64,000 bases of DNA, taken from positions 1,178,001-1,242,000 of the forward strand of contig NZ_VRLV01000001.1 in assembly GCF_009760925.1 (NCBI RefSeq), written 5' to 3'. The stretch is from Nonomuraea typhae (GTDB lineage: Bacteria; Actinomycetota; Actinomycetes; Streptosporangiales; Streptosporangiaceae). The translations under genes were made by a program, and so were the position numbers. Under the pieces are notes generated by a model. It was not told where the DNA came from. It worked only from the letters and a program-made list of their open reading frames with translations, and made no database searches. Of the stretch, positions 1-7,694 are shown piece by piece; the stretch's first letter is position 1; every line of letters begins with the position of its first letter.

Positions 1-312
1 GCGGGCGTCACGCTGACGACGGCCCTGGCCTCGCTCCTGTCCGGGCGCCTGGTCCGCAACGACGTCGCGATGACCGGCGAGATCTCCCTCACCGGGCGGG
101 TCCTGCCGATCGGCGGCGTCAAGCAGAAGCTCCTCGCGGCCCACCGGGCCGGCATCACCACGGTGCTCATCCCGGCCCGCAACGAGCCCGACCTGGACGA
201 CCTGCCCAAGGAGATCCGCGACGAGCTGACCATCCACGCGGTCGGCGACGTGCGCGAGGTCCTGGACATCGCCCTCACCCCGGCCAAGGTCGCCGCCTCC
301 GCGGCTGCCTGA
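1..312 (+). CDS. lon: ATP-dependent protease Lon, C-terminal fragment
   Basis: This is the last 103 codons of Lon, the AAA+ cytoplasmic protease of protein quality control; the gene enters from the left edge. The frame is open from base 1 and reads AGVTLTTALASLLSGR, the segment that follows the catalytic serine in Lon, so that serine lies just outside the window. The catalytic lysine of the Ser-Lys dyad is visible in PIGGVKQKLLAAHRAG. The protein ends in an Ala-rich tail at TGA 310-312, and a strong hairpin follows. The identification is secure; the start, ATPase domain and regulation are not visible. Confidence 0.95.
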   Translation, partial: AGVTLTTALASLLSGRLVRNDVAMTGEISLTGRVLPIGGVKQKLLAAHRAGITTVLIPARNEPDLDDLPKEIRDELTIHAVGDVREVLDIALTPAKVAASAAA

Positions 313-325
313 CGCCTCCCGCGCC

Positions 326-370
326 TGCCCCGCCGTGCCAGCTGGATCTGGTACGGCGGGGCAGCTTTAT
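326..370 (+). terminator. Hairpin terminator after lon
   Basis: A 15-bp stem (326-340 with 349-363, one G-U pair) closes an 8-nt loop and is followed by GCTTTAT. It lies 13 bp after the lon stop codon, so it is a convincing intrinsic-type terminator, although the U-tract is short. Confidence 0.8.
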
Positions 371-489
371 GCGGACGAATCGCCGTGCTGCGGGACCTCG
401 AGGACATGCGGCAGGACCTGGCACAGGTGCCGCCCGGTGCCGGCCGCCAGAGGCCGGGAGGCTCATCTACGACGTAGGTCTGCTCAACG

Positions 490-820
490 CGAGTACTACG
501 CCGTTCTCGGCGAGGTCGGCCGGAAGTGGTGGAGCCCGCACGGCAGCACCCTGCCCTGGGTCCGATTCTGCCTGCGGGCCCACCACACGCAGGCTCAGCG
601 GCTGCGTGAGGCGGAGGAGGTCTGGGCGCTCCTGGAAGAACAGGTGGACGGCCTCAACCCTCGTGTCGTATCCGCCCTGTACGAGGTCTTCGTCAACCGG
701 TGGCTGCGCCGTACCCCAAGAGGGCGTTTCTACGCGCCCGGGCCGCGGATGGCGGCCATCAAGGCGGAGTTCGCCGAAAGGCGGGGGCCGCCGCGTGATC
801 CCTACCGCAGTACCGGGTAA
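490..820 (+). pseudogene. Remnant of a Fic-family-like protein
   Basis: One frame encodes about 110 residues beginning REYYAVLGEVGRKWW and containing LPWVRFCLRAHHTQAQ and VVSALYEVFVNRWLRR. This resembles the C-terminal part of actinobacterial Fic/DOC proteins, which read roughly YYxVLAEVGxGxW...PWVRFCLxAHxxQA. The part that would carry the HPFxxGNGR AMPylation motif is missing. The codons upstream in the same frame (335-489) are Cys/Arg-rich and do not look like protein. There is no convincing start or ribosome site, and the lon terminator lies just upstream. I read it as a 5'-deleted, non-functional remnant; a short functional protein is less likely. The family call is from memory of the motif. 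Confidence 0.5.
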
Positions 821-856
821 GTCACTGTCGGTGATCTCCCCAGGTAGAGGACTTCC

Positions 857-2125
857 GTGGACACTGCGCTCGCCAAGGCCCGCCGTCGCATCCTGCCCCT
901 GATCGTCGCCTGTTACGTCATCTGCTTCGTCGACCGGACCAACATCGGCATGGCCCAGCTCACGATGGGCGCGGACCTCGGGCTCGGGCCGGCGGGGTTC
1001 GGGCTGGCGGCGGCGGCGTTCTTCGTGGGGTACGTGGTGTTCGAGGTGCCCAGCAACCTCATCCTGCACCGGGTGGGGGCGCGGGTGTGGATTGCCCGGA
1101 TCATGGTTACCTGGGGGCTTCTGTCAGCGGCGACGGCGCTGGTCGGCAGTCCTCAGGGGCTCTATCTGGTGAGGTTCCTGCTGGGGCTGGCCGAGGCGGG
1201 GTTCTATCCGGGGATCATCCTGTACTTCACGTACTGGTTTCCGCAGCGGGAGCGAGCGCGGATCATCGCGTTGCTCATGGCGGGGATCCCGGTGTCGTTC
1301 CTGATCGCCAATCCCCTGTCCGGGTGGCTGGTGGAGCACGCCGGGTGGCAGGCGATGTTCGTGGTCGAGGGGCTGCCGGCGGTGGTGCTGGGCGTGGTGG
1401 TGTGGCGGGTGCTGCCGGACCGGCCGGTCAACGCGCGGTGGCTGACGCAGCGGGAGAGCGAGCTGCTGACCGTGGAGCTGGCGGCCGAGGCGCCGCCGGC
1501 GGTGGCGGTCCGGCGCACGCTGGTCAGCACGCCGGTGCTGCTGATCGCCGTGGTGGCTTCCGGGACCGTTCACGCGGCCTATCTGCTCAGCCTCTTCCTG
1601 CCGCAGATGATCGCTCAGCTCTGGCCGGAGGCGGGGGCGACCGCGGTCGGGCTGACGTCCGCCATTCCGTACGGCTTCGCGGCCGTGGCCATGGTGTATT
1701 GGGGGCGGCACTCGGATCGGTCGGGGGAGCGGATCTGGCATGTGGCGTTGCCCGCGCTGCTGTGCGCCATGGGGTTCGCGCTGGCCGCGGTGGTGCAGCA
1801 GCAGCCCTTGCTCGTACTGGGGGCGTTGACGCTGGCGGCCGTGGGCGGGCATGCGATGGTGCCGGTGACCTACACCCTGCCGACGCTGATGTTGTCCGGG
1901 CGCGCGGCGGCGGCGGGGATCGCGCTGGTGAACTCGCTGGCGCACATCGGGGCGATCTTCGGGCCGATGGTGACCGGGCGGCTGCGGGAGGCTACGGGCG
2001 GCTTCGCCGTACCTCTGGCGGTGGCGGCGGCGGTCGCGCTGGTCAGTGCGCTGGCGGTGCTGGTGTTCGGGAGGACGCGGGGAGCCGTGAGTCACATCAC
2101 AGGAAATGTCGGGAATAGGGCGTAG
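857..2125 (+). CDS. MFS transporter, anion:cation symporter (ACS) type
   Basis: A 422-residue major facilitator with about 12 hydrophobic segments. The N-terminal half carries features of the ACS/phthalate permease group: CFVDRTNIGMA in the first helix, VPSNLILHRVGAR, and LLGLAEAGFYPGIILYFTYWFP in helix 4-5. These importers usually carry organic anions such as sugar acids, aromatic acids or tartrate with protons; the substrate cannot be read here. The GTG start at 857 follows GTAGAGGA at a good distance. It stands alone between the Fic remnant and the methionine importer, with no catabolic gene nearby. The C-terminus is short and Gly/Asn-rich. Confidence 0.85.
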   Translation: MDTALAKARRRILPLIVACYVICFVDRTNIGMAQLTMGADLGLGPAGFGLAAAAFFVGYVVFEVPSNLILHRVGARVWIARIMVTWGLLSAATALVGSPQGLYLVRFLLGLAEAGFYPGIILYFTYWFPQRERARIIALLMAGIPVSFLIANPLSGWLVEHAGWQAMFVVEGLPAVVLGVVVWRVLPDRPVNARWLTQRESELLTVELAAEAPPAVAVRRTLVSTPVLLIAVVASGTVHAAYLLSLFLPQMIAQLWPEAGATAVGLTSAIPYGFAAVAMVYWGRHSDRSGERIWHVALPALLCAMGFALAAVVQQQPLLVLGALTLAAVGGHAMVPVTYTLPTLMLSGRAAAAGIALVNSLAHIGAIFGPMVTGRLREATGGFAVPLAVAAAVALVSALAVLVFGRTRGAVSHITGNVGNRA

Positions 2126-2405
2126 TAAAGGGGTCGTTGTCACCAGCGTGAACGAGGCATATGCGAACGACATGACCGCCATGGGCGCCGTCATGTGCCG
2201 CGGCATGCGCCGAATGCCGGCGATGGCCTGTCAGGCCCGCTGAGCGAAACCGCCCGCCCCGTTCTCCATGAAGGTCGAAACCCACATGATCGCACCCAGC
2301 TACGTGCTGCGCAGGCTCAGCCACCTGCCCTTCCACCCCGGCACGCGCTAGCCCTTCCCCCGCTCACCGCTTGTTGTCGGCAACTCCGCTTGATGGGGAA
2401 ATTTC
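2126..2405 (+). other. Leader region upstream of metN
   Basis: These 280 bp separate the MFS gene from metN. I could not fit the SAM-I, SAM-II or SAM-IV riboswitch cores to it. It contains a short open frame with its own ribosome site (2286-2351) and, after it, TTGTTGTCGGCAAC just upstream of the metN ribosome site. I see no clear terminator-antiterminator pair. Confidence 0.4.
2286..2351 (+). CDS. Possible 21-residue leader peptide upstream of metN
   Basis: ATG 2286 is preceded by GAAGG about ten bases upstream and opens a 21-codon frame, MIAPSYVLRRLSHLPFHPGTR, ending at TAG 2349-2351, which is 54 bp before metN. An in-frame ATG at 2268 would add six residues. The arrangement resembles regulatory leader peptides found before sulfur and amino-acid genes in actinomycetes, some of which carry an RRxHxDL core. 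The resemblance here is weak and there is no run of Met or Cys codons. It may be a chance frame. Confidence 0.3.
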   Translation: MIAPSYVLRRLSHLPFHPGTR

Positions 2406-3353
2406 GTGATCCAGGCTTCCGGCCTGCGCAAGCAGTACGGTGACACCGTCGCGCTCGACGGCGTCGACCTGCACGTGCGCAGGGGCGAGATCTTCGGCGT
2501 GCTCGGCCAGAGCGGCGCCGGCAAGAGCACGCTGCTGCGCTGCGTCAACCTTCTGGAGCGGCCCGGCGCCGGCACCGTGACGGTGGACGGCCAGGTCCTC
2601 ACCCGGCTCGGCGACCGCGAGCTCAACCAGGCCCGCCAGCGCATCGGCATGATCCACCAGCACTTCGCCCTGCTGTCCTCGCGTACGGTGGCCGGCAACG
2701 TGGCCTTTCCCCTGGAGGTCATGGGGGTCGCCAGGGCCGAGCGCGAGCGACGCGTGGCCGAGCTGCTCGACCTGGTCGGGCTCGGCGGACGCGGCGGGGA
2801 CCGGCCGAACCAACTGTCCGGCGGGCAGAAGCAGCGGGTCGGCATCGCCCGCGCGCTGGCCGGCAACCCCTCGGTGCTGCTGTCGGACGAGGCCACCTCG
2901 GCGCTCGACCCGGCCACCACCGCCTCCATCCTGGACCTGCTCAAGCGGCTCAACCGCGAGCTCGGCCTGACCATCCTGCTCATCACCCACGAGATGAACG
3001 TGGTGAAGGCGGTCTGCGACTCGGTCGCCATCATGTCCGGCGGCCGGATCGAGGAGTCCGGGACCATCGCCGAGCTCATCCGCACCCCGGGCGCCCGGCT
3101 CACCCGCGAGATCTTCCCGCTGCCCGCCCCGGCGCCGGGCGACATCACGCTGACGTTCACCGGCCACGCGGACGAGCCCGTCATCTCGGAGGTCGTGCGC
3201 AAGTTCGACACCGACGTGAACGTGCTCGGCGGCGCGATCGAGGATCTCGCCGGCTCGCGGGTCGGACGGCTGCGCGTGACGTTCTCGGGCGACCCCGCCC
3301 CTGCCCTGGACTACCTGCGTGACAAGGGACTGCTGGTGGAGGTGGCATCGTGA
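2406..3353 (+). CDS. metN: Methionine ABC transporter ATP-binding protein MetN
   Basis: The 315-residue ATPase of the MetNIQ importer for D/L-methionine. Walker A GQSGAGKST is at residues 34-42, the signature LSGGQ at 137-141 and Walker B VLLSDEA at 157-163. After about residue 235 comes a ligand-binding NIL (ACT-like) domain, which in known MetN proteins binds intracellular methionine and inhibits transport. The GTG start at 2406 is preceded by GGGGAA. The stop overlaps the metI start by 4 nt, so the two are translationally coupled. The ATPase plus NIL domain and the neighbours make the assignment secure. Confidence 0.95.
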   Translation: MIQASGLRKQYGDTVALDGVDLHVRRGEIFGVLGQSGAGKSTLLRCVNLLERPGAGTVTVDGQVLTRLGDRELNQARQRIGMIHQHFALLSSRTVAGNVAFPLEVMGVARAERERRVAELLDLVGLGGRGGDRPNQLSGGQKQRVGIARALAGNPSVLLSDEATSALDPATTASILDLLKRLNRELGLTILLITHEMNVVKAVCDSVAIMSGGRIEESGTIAELIRTPGARLTREIFPLPAPAPGDITLTFTGHADEPVISEVVRKFDTDVNVLGGAIEDLAGSRVGRLRVTFSGDPAPALDYLRDKGLLVEVAS

Positions 3354-4006
3354 CCTGGGACGAGATCGCCCCGCTGCTGTGGGAGGGCACCGGGCAGACC
3401 GCGGCCATGGTGGGGCTGTCCACGGTGTTCACCGTGCTGCTCGGCCTGCCGCTCGGCGTCGCGCTGGTCGCCTTCGACCGCGGGGGACTCAAGCCGCTGC
3501 CCGCGCTCAAGAGCGTCCTCGGGGTCGTCGTCAACGTCGGGCGGTCGCTGCCGTTCATCGTGCTGATGATCGCGATCATTCCGTTCACCCAGTTCGTCGT
3601 GGGCACCAGCATCGGCACCACGGCCGTGGTGGTGCCGCTGACCGTGGGCGCGGTGCCGTTCTTCGCCCGGCTGGTCGAGACCTCGCTGCGCGAGGTGGGC
3701 GGCGACGTCGTCCAGGCGGCCCAGGCCATGGGCGCCGGGCGGCTGACGATCGTCAGGAAGGTCCTGCTGCCCGAGGCGCTGCCCGGGATCATCGCGGGGA
3801 TCACCGTCACCGTGGTCGCGCTGATCGGGTACTCGGCCATGGCCGGGACCATCGGCGGCGGCGGCCTCGGCGACCTGGCCGTGCGCTACGGCTACCAACG
3901 CTTCGAGGTGCCCGTCATGATCGCCACGGTCGTGGTGCTCATCGTGATCGTGCAGCTCATCCAGAGCCTCGGCGACCTCGTCGCCCGGCGCCTGTCACAC
4001 AAGTAA
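3350..4006 (+). CDS. metI: Methionine ABC transporter permease MetI
   Basis: A 218-residue inner-membrane permease with five or six helices and the binding-protein-dependent EAA loop at about residues 120-146 (QAAQAMGAGRLTIVRKVLLP), which docks onto MetN. Other family features include VGRSLPFIVLMIAIIPFTQ and IGGGGLGDLAVRYGYQRF. GTG 3350 overlaps the end of metN, and metQ follows after 12 bp. Confidence 0.95.
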   Translation: MTWDEIAPLLWEGTGQTAAMVGLSTVFTVLLGLPLGVALVAFDRGGLKPLPALKSVLGVVVNVGRSLPFIVLMIAIIPFTQFVVGTSIGTTAVVVPLTVGAVPFFARLVETSLREVGGDVVQAAQAMGAGRLTIVRKVLLPEALPGIIAGITVTVVALIGYSAMAGTIGGGGLGDLAVRYGYQRFEVPVMIATVVVLIVIVQLIQSLGDLVARRLSHK

Positions 4007-4018
4007 AGGAACCACACC

Positions 4019-4852
4019 ATGAAGATTCGTGCTCTCGCGGGCGTCGCCGCTCTGTCCCTGTTGCTCGCCGCATGCGGAACGTCGCAGTCCGCGACCGGCT
4101 CCGCCAAGCCGGCCGCCGAGTCGGCCGACACCGTGCTGAAGGTGGGCGCCAGCCCGGTGCCGCACGGGGAGATCCTCACCTTCGTGAAGGACAACCTGGC
4201 CAAGCAGGCCGGGCTGAACCTCGAAGTGGTGGAGTTCACCGACTACGTGCAGCCCAACGTGCAGCTGAACGAGGGCCAGCTCGGCGCCAACTTCTTCCAG
4301 CACAAGCCGTACCTGGACGACTTCAACAAGTCGAAGGGCACCAAGCTGAGCTTCGTCACCCCGGTGCACCTGGAGCCGCTGGGCCTGTACTCCAAGAAGC
4401 TCACGGACGTGGCGGCGCTGCCGAACGAGGCGACCGTGGCGGTGCCGAACGACGCCACCAACCTCGGCCGCGCGCTCAAGCTGCTCGCCGACAACGGCCT
4501 GATCACGCTGAAGGACGGTGTGGGCACCGCCGCGACCGAGCGTGACGTCACCGGCAACCCGAAGAAGCTGACCTTCAAGCCGCTGGAGGCTCCGCTGCTG
4601 CCGCGCGCGCTCGGCGACGTCGACGCCGCCGTCATCAACGGCAACTACGCCATCGAGGCGGGCCTGAAGCCGGCCTCGCAGGCGCTGGTGCTGGAGAAGA
4701 CCGAGGGCAACCCGTACGTCAACGGGCTCGTCGTGCAGACCGGGCACGAGAAGGACGCCAACGTCGTGACCCTGGGCAAGCTGCTGCAGGACCCGAAGGT
4801 CAAGGAGTTCATCAAGAGCAAGTACGAGGGCGCGGTCATCCCGGCCCAGTAG
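4019..4852 (+). CDS. metQ: Methionine-binding lipoprotein MetQ
   Basis: A 277-residue NlpA/MetQ-family substrate-binding lipoprotein. The signal peptide ends in the lipobox LLAAC with the lipidated cysteine at residue 19. The mature part begins after a short Ser/Ala linker with LKVGASPVPHGEILTFVKD and contains LNEGQLGANFFQHKPYLDDF, both typical of the family. AAAGGAAC precedes the ATG. It is the last gene of metNIQ and is followed by a hairpin terminator. Confidence 0.95.
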   Translation: MKIRALAGVAALSLLLAACGTSQSATGSAKPAAESADTVLKVGASPVPHGEILTFVKDNLAKQAGLNLEVVEFTDYVQPNVQLNEGQLGANFFQHKPYLDDFNKSKGTKLSFVTPVHLEPLGLYSKKLTDVAALPNEATVAVPNDATNLGRALKLLADNGLITLKDGVGTAATERDVTGNPKKLTFKPLEAPLLPRALGDVDAAVINGNYAIEAGLKPASQALVLEKTEGNPYVNGLVVQTGHEKDANVVTLGKLLQDPKVKEFIKSKYEGAVIPAQ

Positions 4853-4866
4853 TCCCCGCTTCACGG

Positions 4867-4899
4867 AGCCGCGATCCCGGAGAACGGGGTCGCGGCTTC
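4867..4899 (+). terminator. Hairpin terminator after metQ
   Basis: A 12-bp GC-rich stem (4867-4878 with 4886-4897, one G-U pair) with a 7-nt loop lies 14 bp after the metQ stop. Only a short pyrimidine run follows, as is common in actinomycetes. Confidence 0.7.
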
Positions 4900-4958
4900 G
4901 CCGTACCCGGACGAAATCCCGGGTTGCTCCATGCCCGGACCGGGCGACCTATCACGGC

Positions 4959-5990
4959 ATGCGCATTCTGATCACGATATTTCTGGCGATGCCGGGACAG
5001 GGGATGGCGGGGGAGGGGCAGGTCGCCTACCGGCGTGAGGCTCCCGTGACCGCCGCGACCTTCACCCGTGAGGGCGCGTGGGAGGTGGCCCGCTGGACCG
5101 GGCCCCTGCGGCGCATCGGCTTCGCCGCCACCGAGATCGTGCCGTCGTGGACCGCCGAGACCCCGCCCGGCACCTGGATCCGGGTGGACCTGCGGGTGCC
5201 CGGATCGCCGTGGTACACCATGGGCCGCTGGTCGTACGCCGGCGTGCGGACCAGCGTGCCCGGCCAGGCCGGCGACCGGGGCAGCGTCGCGGTGGACGTC
5301 TTCCGGGCCCGGCGCACGGTCACCGCCTACCGGCTCCGAGTCTCCCTCTACCGCAGACCGGGAGCACCGCCGCCCCGAGTGAGCACGCTGGGCGCGGTCG
5401 CCTCGCGGCCCGGCGGGGCGCGGGCGCGCGGCGGTGTGGCGTGGGGGCGTGAGCTGGCGGTGCCACGCAAGTCGCAACTGGCCCACGCCGGCCACGGCGG
5501 CAGGGCGTGGTGCAGCCCGACCGCCACCGCCATGATCCTGGCCTACTGGAAGAAGGGGCCGCGGCCGGAGGAGATGACCTGGGCGCCGCCCGGGGACCCC
5601 GATCCGGCGGTCGACCACGCGGCCCGGCACGTCTACGACAGGGCCTACCGCGGCACCGGCAACTGGGCCTTCAACACCGCCTACGCAGGGACGTTCGGGC
5701 TGGACGCCCATGTGACCCGGCTGCGCTCGCTGGCCGAGGCCGAGGCGCTGATCGCGGCGGAGACGCCGGTGGCGGCCTCGCTGGCCTTCACCCGTGAGGA
5801 GCTCGGCTACGCCTCCGGCGGTCACCTCATGGTGATCACCGGGTTCACCCGCGACGGCGACGTCGTCGTCAACGATCCGGCCGCCCGCGGCGTGCGCGCC
5901 GTGTACCCGCGCGCCGCCTTCGAGCGCGCCTGGCAGCGCTCCAGCACCGGCACGGCCTACGTCATCAGGCCCTTCCGGGCGCACAGCTAA
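4959..5990 (+). CDS. Secreted C39-like peptidase domain protein
   Basis: A 343-residue protein with a short N-terminal signal-like segment (MRILITIFLAMPGQGMAG). Residues 20-165 form a beta-rich domain of the kind found ahead of C39-like domains in actinomycetes. The C-terminal papain-like domain shows the catalytic Cys in GRAWCSPTA (C185), the His in GGHLMVITGF (H289) and the third residue in VVVNDPAA (N305/D306). The substrate is unknown; it probably acts outside the cell. It is a single gene between two terminator/operator regions. The domain call is confident, the peptidase activity less so. Confidence 0.8.
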   Translation: MRILITIFLAMPGQGMAGEGQVAYRREAPVTAATFTREGAWEVARWTGPLRRIGFAATEIVPSWTAETPPGTWIRVDLRVPGSPWYTMGRWSYAGVRTSVPGQAGDRGSVAVDVFRARRTVTAYRLRVSLYRRPGAPPPRVSTLGAVASRPGGARARGGVAWGRELAVPRKSQLAHAGHGGRAWCSPTATAMILAYWKKGPRPEEMTWAPPGDPDPAVDHAARHVYDRAYRGTGNWAFNTAYAGTFGLDAHVTRLRSLAEAEALIAAETPVAASLAFTREELGYASGGHLMVITGFTRDGDVVVNDPAARGVRAVYPRAAFERAWQRSSTGTAYVIRPFRAHS

Positions 5991-6008
5991 CCGAATATCG
6001 TTCGGTTA
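5988..6008 (+). promoter_or_regulatory. Perfect palindrome over the start codon of the acyl-CoA synthetase gene
   Basis: Two perfect 8-bp arms, TAACCGAA (5988-5995) and TTCGGTTA (6001-6008), flank a 5-bp spacer. The last base is the A of the downstream ATG and the first bases are in the upstream stop codon. The geometry fits a TetR-type operator. Its position suggests either a leaderless transcript or repression by blocking early elongation. Confidence 0.6.
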
Positions 6009-7543
6009 TGCATCCGGGAGCCATCGCAGCAGTCACCCCCGACAAGCCCGCTGTGATCATGGCGGGCTCCGGGGAGGTCGTCACCTACCGCCGCCTGGAC
6101 GAGGAGTCGAACCGGCTGGCCCATCTGTTCCGCTCCGCCGGGCTCAGACCGGGCGACCACATCGCCTTCATGCTGCCCAACCACCCCCTCTTCATGGCCG
6201 TGGCCTGGGCGGCCCATCGGTCGGGGCTCTACTACACGGCCGTCAGCTCCCGGCTGCAGGCCGACGAACTGGCCTACATCATCGACAACTGTGAAGCGCA
6301 GGTCTTCATCACCGCCGCCGAACTGGCCGGCGTCGCCGGGGCGATCACCGCGAGAACCCCGCGGGTACGGCTGCGCCTCATGCTGGACGGCGTGGCCGAC
6401 GGCTTCGACTCCTACGAGGAGGCCGTCGCGGCCCAGCCGTACACGCCGATCGCGGACGAGTCGCAGGGCGCCGACATGCTCTACTCCTCCGGCACCACGG
6501 GCCGGCCCAAGGGCGTCAAGTCCAGGCTCTCCCATGTCGCGCTGGAGGAGCCGGGGGCGTTGTTCAAGCTGGTCTCGTTCCTGTTCGCGCCGGGGAACGA
6601 CAGCGTCTACCTCTCGCCCGCCCCGCTCTACCACGCGGCGCCGCTGCGCTACTGCATGACCTTCCAGCGGCTCGGCGCGACGATCGTGGTGATGGAGAGG
6701 TTCGAGCCGGTTCGCTACCTGGAACTGGTGGAGAAGTACCGGGTCACGCACACCCAGCTGGTGCCGAGCATGTTCATCAAAATGCTCAAGCTGCCGGAGG
6801 AGGACCGGCTCAAGCCCGACGTCTCCAGCCTGACCTGCGCCATCCACGCCGCCGCCCCCTGCCCGGTGCCGGTCAAGGAGCGGATGATCGAGTGGTGGGG
6901 GCCGATCGTCCACGAGTACTACGCGGGCACCGAGGGCAACGGGTTCCTCTACGTCGGCTCGCAGGACTGGCTGGCGCACAAGGGCACGGTGGGCCGTTCG
7001 CTGCTGGGCACGGTGCACATCTGCGACGAGGAGGGCAACGATCTGCCGCCCGGCGAGCACGGCACCGTCTACTTCGCCGACGGCCCGAGGTTCGAGTACC
7101 ACGGCGACCCGGGCAAGACCGCCGCCGCCGGGGATCCGCGGGGACGCGGCTGGACCACGCTCGGCGACATCGGCTACCTGGACGAGGACGGCTACCTCTA
7201 CCTCACCGACCGCCGCTCCTACATGATCATCTCGGGCGGGGTGAACATCTATCCGCAGGAGGCGGAGAACATCCTGTCCATGCACCCCAAGGTGGCCGAC
7301 GTGGCCGTCTTCGGCATCCCGGACGAGGAGATGGGGGAGCAGGTCAAGGCCGTGGTGCAGCCGGTCTCCCCGGAGGACGCCGGACCGGGGCTGGCGGCCG
7401 AGCTCATCGCCTACTGCCGCGACCGCCTCGCCCACTACAAGTGCCCCAGATCCGTGGACTTCCGCGCGGAGTTGCCCCGCCACCCCACCGGCAAGCTCTA
7501 CAAACGATTGCTCCGCGACGAATACCGGCCCGCGAAAAGCTGA
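6008..7543 (+). CDS. AMP-dependent acyl-CoA synthetase (FadD-like)
   Basis: A 511-residue member of the adenylate-forming superfamily, which activates a carboxylic acid as acyl-AMP and transfers it to CoA. The phosphate-binding loop YSSGTTGRPKG is at 159-169. YYAGTEGNG, GDIGYLDEDGYLYLTDR and a C-terminal TGKLYKRLLRDEY with the catalytic lysine follow. The chain length of the acid cannot be told. No ribosome site precedes ATG 6008, which sits inside a perfect palindrome, so a leaderless message is likely. An in-frame downstream start cannot be excluded. No other lipid gene is adjacent. Confidence 0.88.
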   Translation: MHPGAIAAVTPDKPAVIMAGSGEVVTYRRLDEESNRLAHLFRSAGLRPGDHIAFMLPNHPLFMAVAWAAHRSGLYYTAVSSRLQADELAYIIDNCEAQVFITAAELAGVAGAITARTPRVRLRLMLDGVADGFDSYEEAVAAQPYTPIADESQGADMLYSSGTTGRPKGVKSRLSHVALEEPGALFKLVSFLFAPGNDSVYLSPAPLYHAAPLRYCMTFQRLGATIVVMERFEPVRYLELVEKYRVTHTQLVPSMFIKMLKLPEEDRLKPDVSSLTCAIHAAAPCPVPVKERMIEWWGPIVHEYYAGTEGNGFLYVGSQDWLAHKGTVGRSLLGTVHICDEEGNDLPPGEHGTVYFADGPRFEYHGDPGKTAAAGDPRGRGWTTLGDIGYLDEDGYLYLTDRRSYMIISGGVNIYPQEAENILSMHPKVADVAVFGIPDEEMGEQVKAVVQPVSPEDAGPGLAAELIAYCRDRLAHYKCPRSVDFRAELPRHPTGKLYKRLLRDEYRPAKS

Positions 7544-7630
7544 AAATTCCCTGGCAATGCCCCCTCCGGGTACCTGCCCGACCAGCGCCGATAAAGCCCG
7601 CGTCAGCCCGTTCCCGATCTCCCGATCACG

Positions 7631-7648
7631 GCCTTAACCTGCCTTAAC
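7631..7648 (+). promoter_or_regulatory. Direct repeat upstream of the HtrA-like gene
   Basis: The 8-mer GCCTTAAC occurs twice, at 7631-7638 and 7641-7648, exactly one helical turn apart and about 50 bp before the gene. This spacing is typical of OmpR-family response-regulator sites; envelope-stress regulators commonly control htrA genes. The protein that binds is unknown. Confidence 0.4.
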
Positions 7649-7694
7649 AGCGGAGTTGGCACCCTTGAGTCATCGGGACTTCAGGGAGATGACG

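Noticed and set aside
2126..2405. SAM riboswitch before metN
   Set aside because: I could not find the conserved cores of SAM-I, SAM-II or SAM-IV in the right order. A covariance search would settle it.
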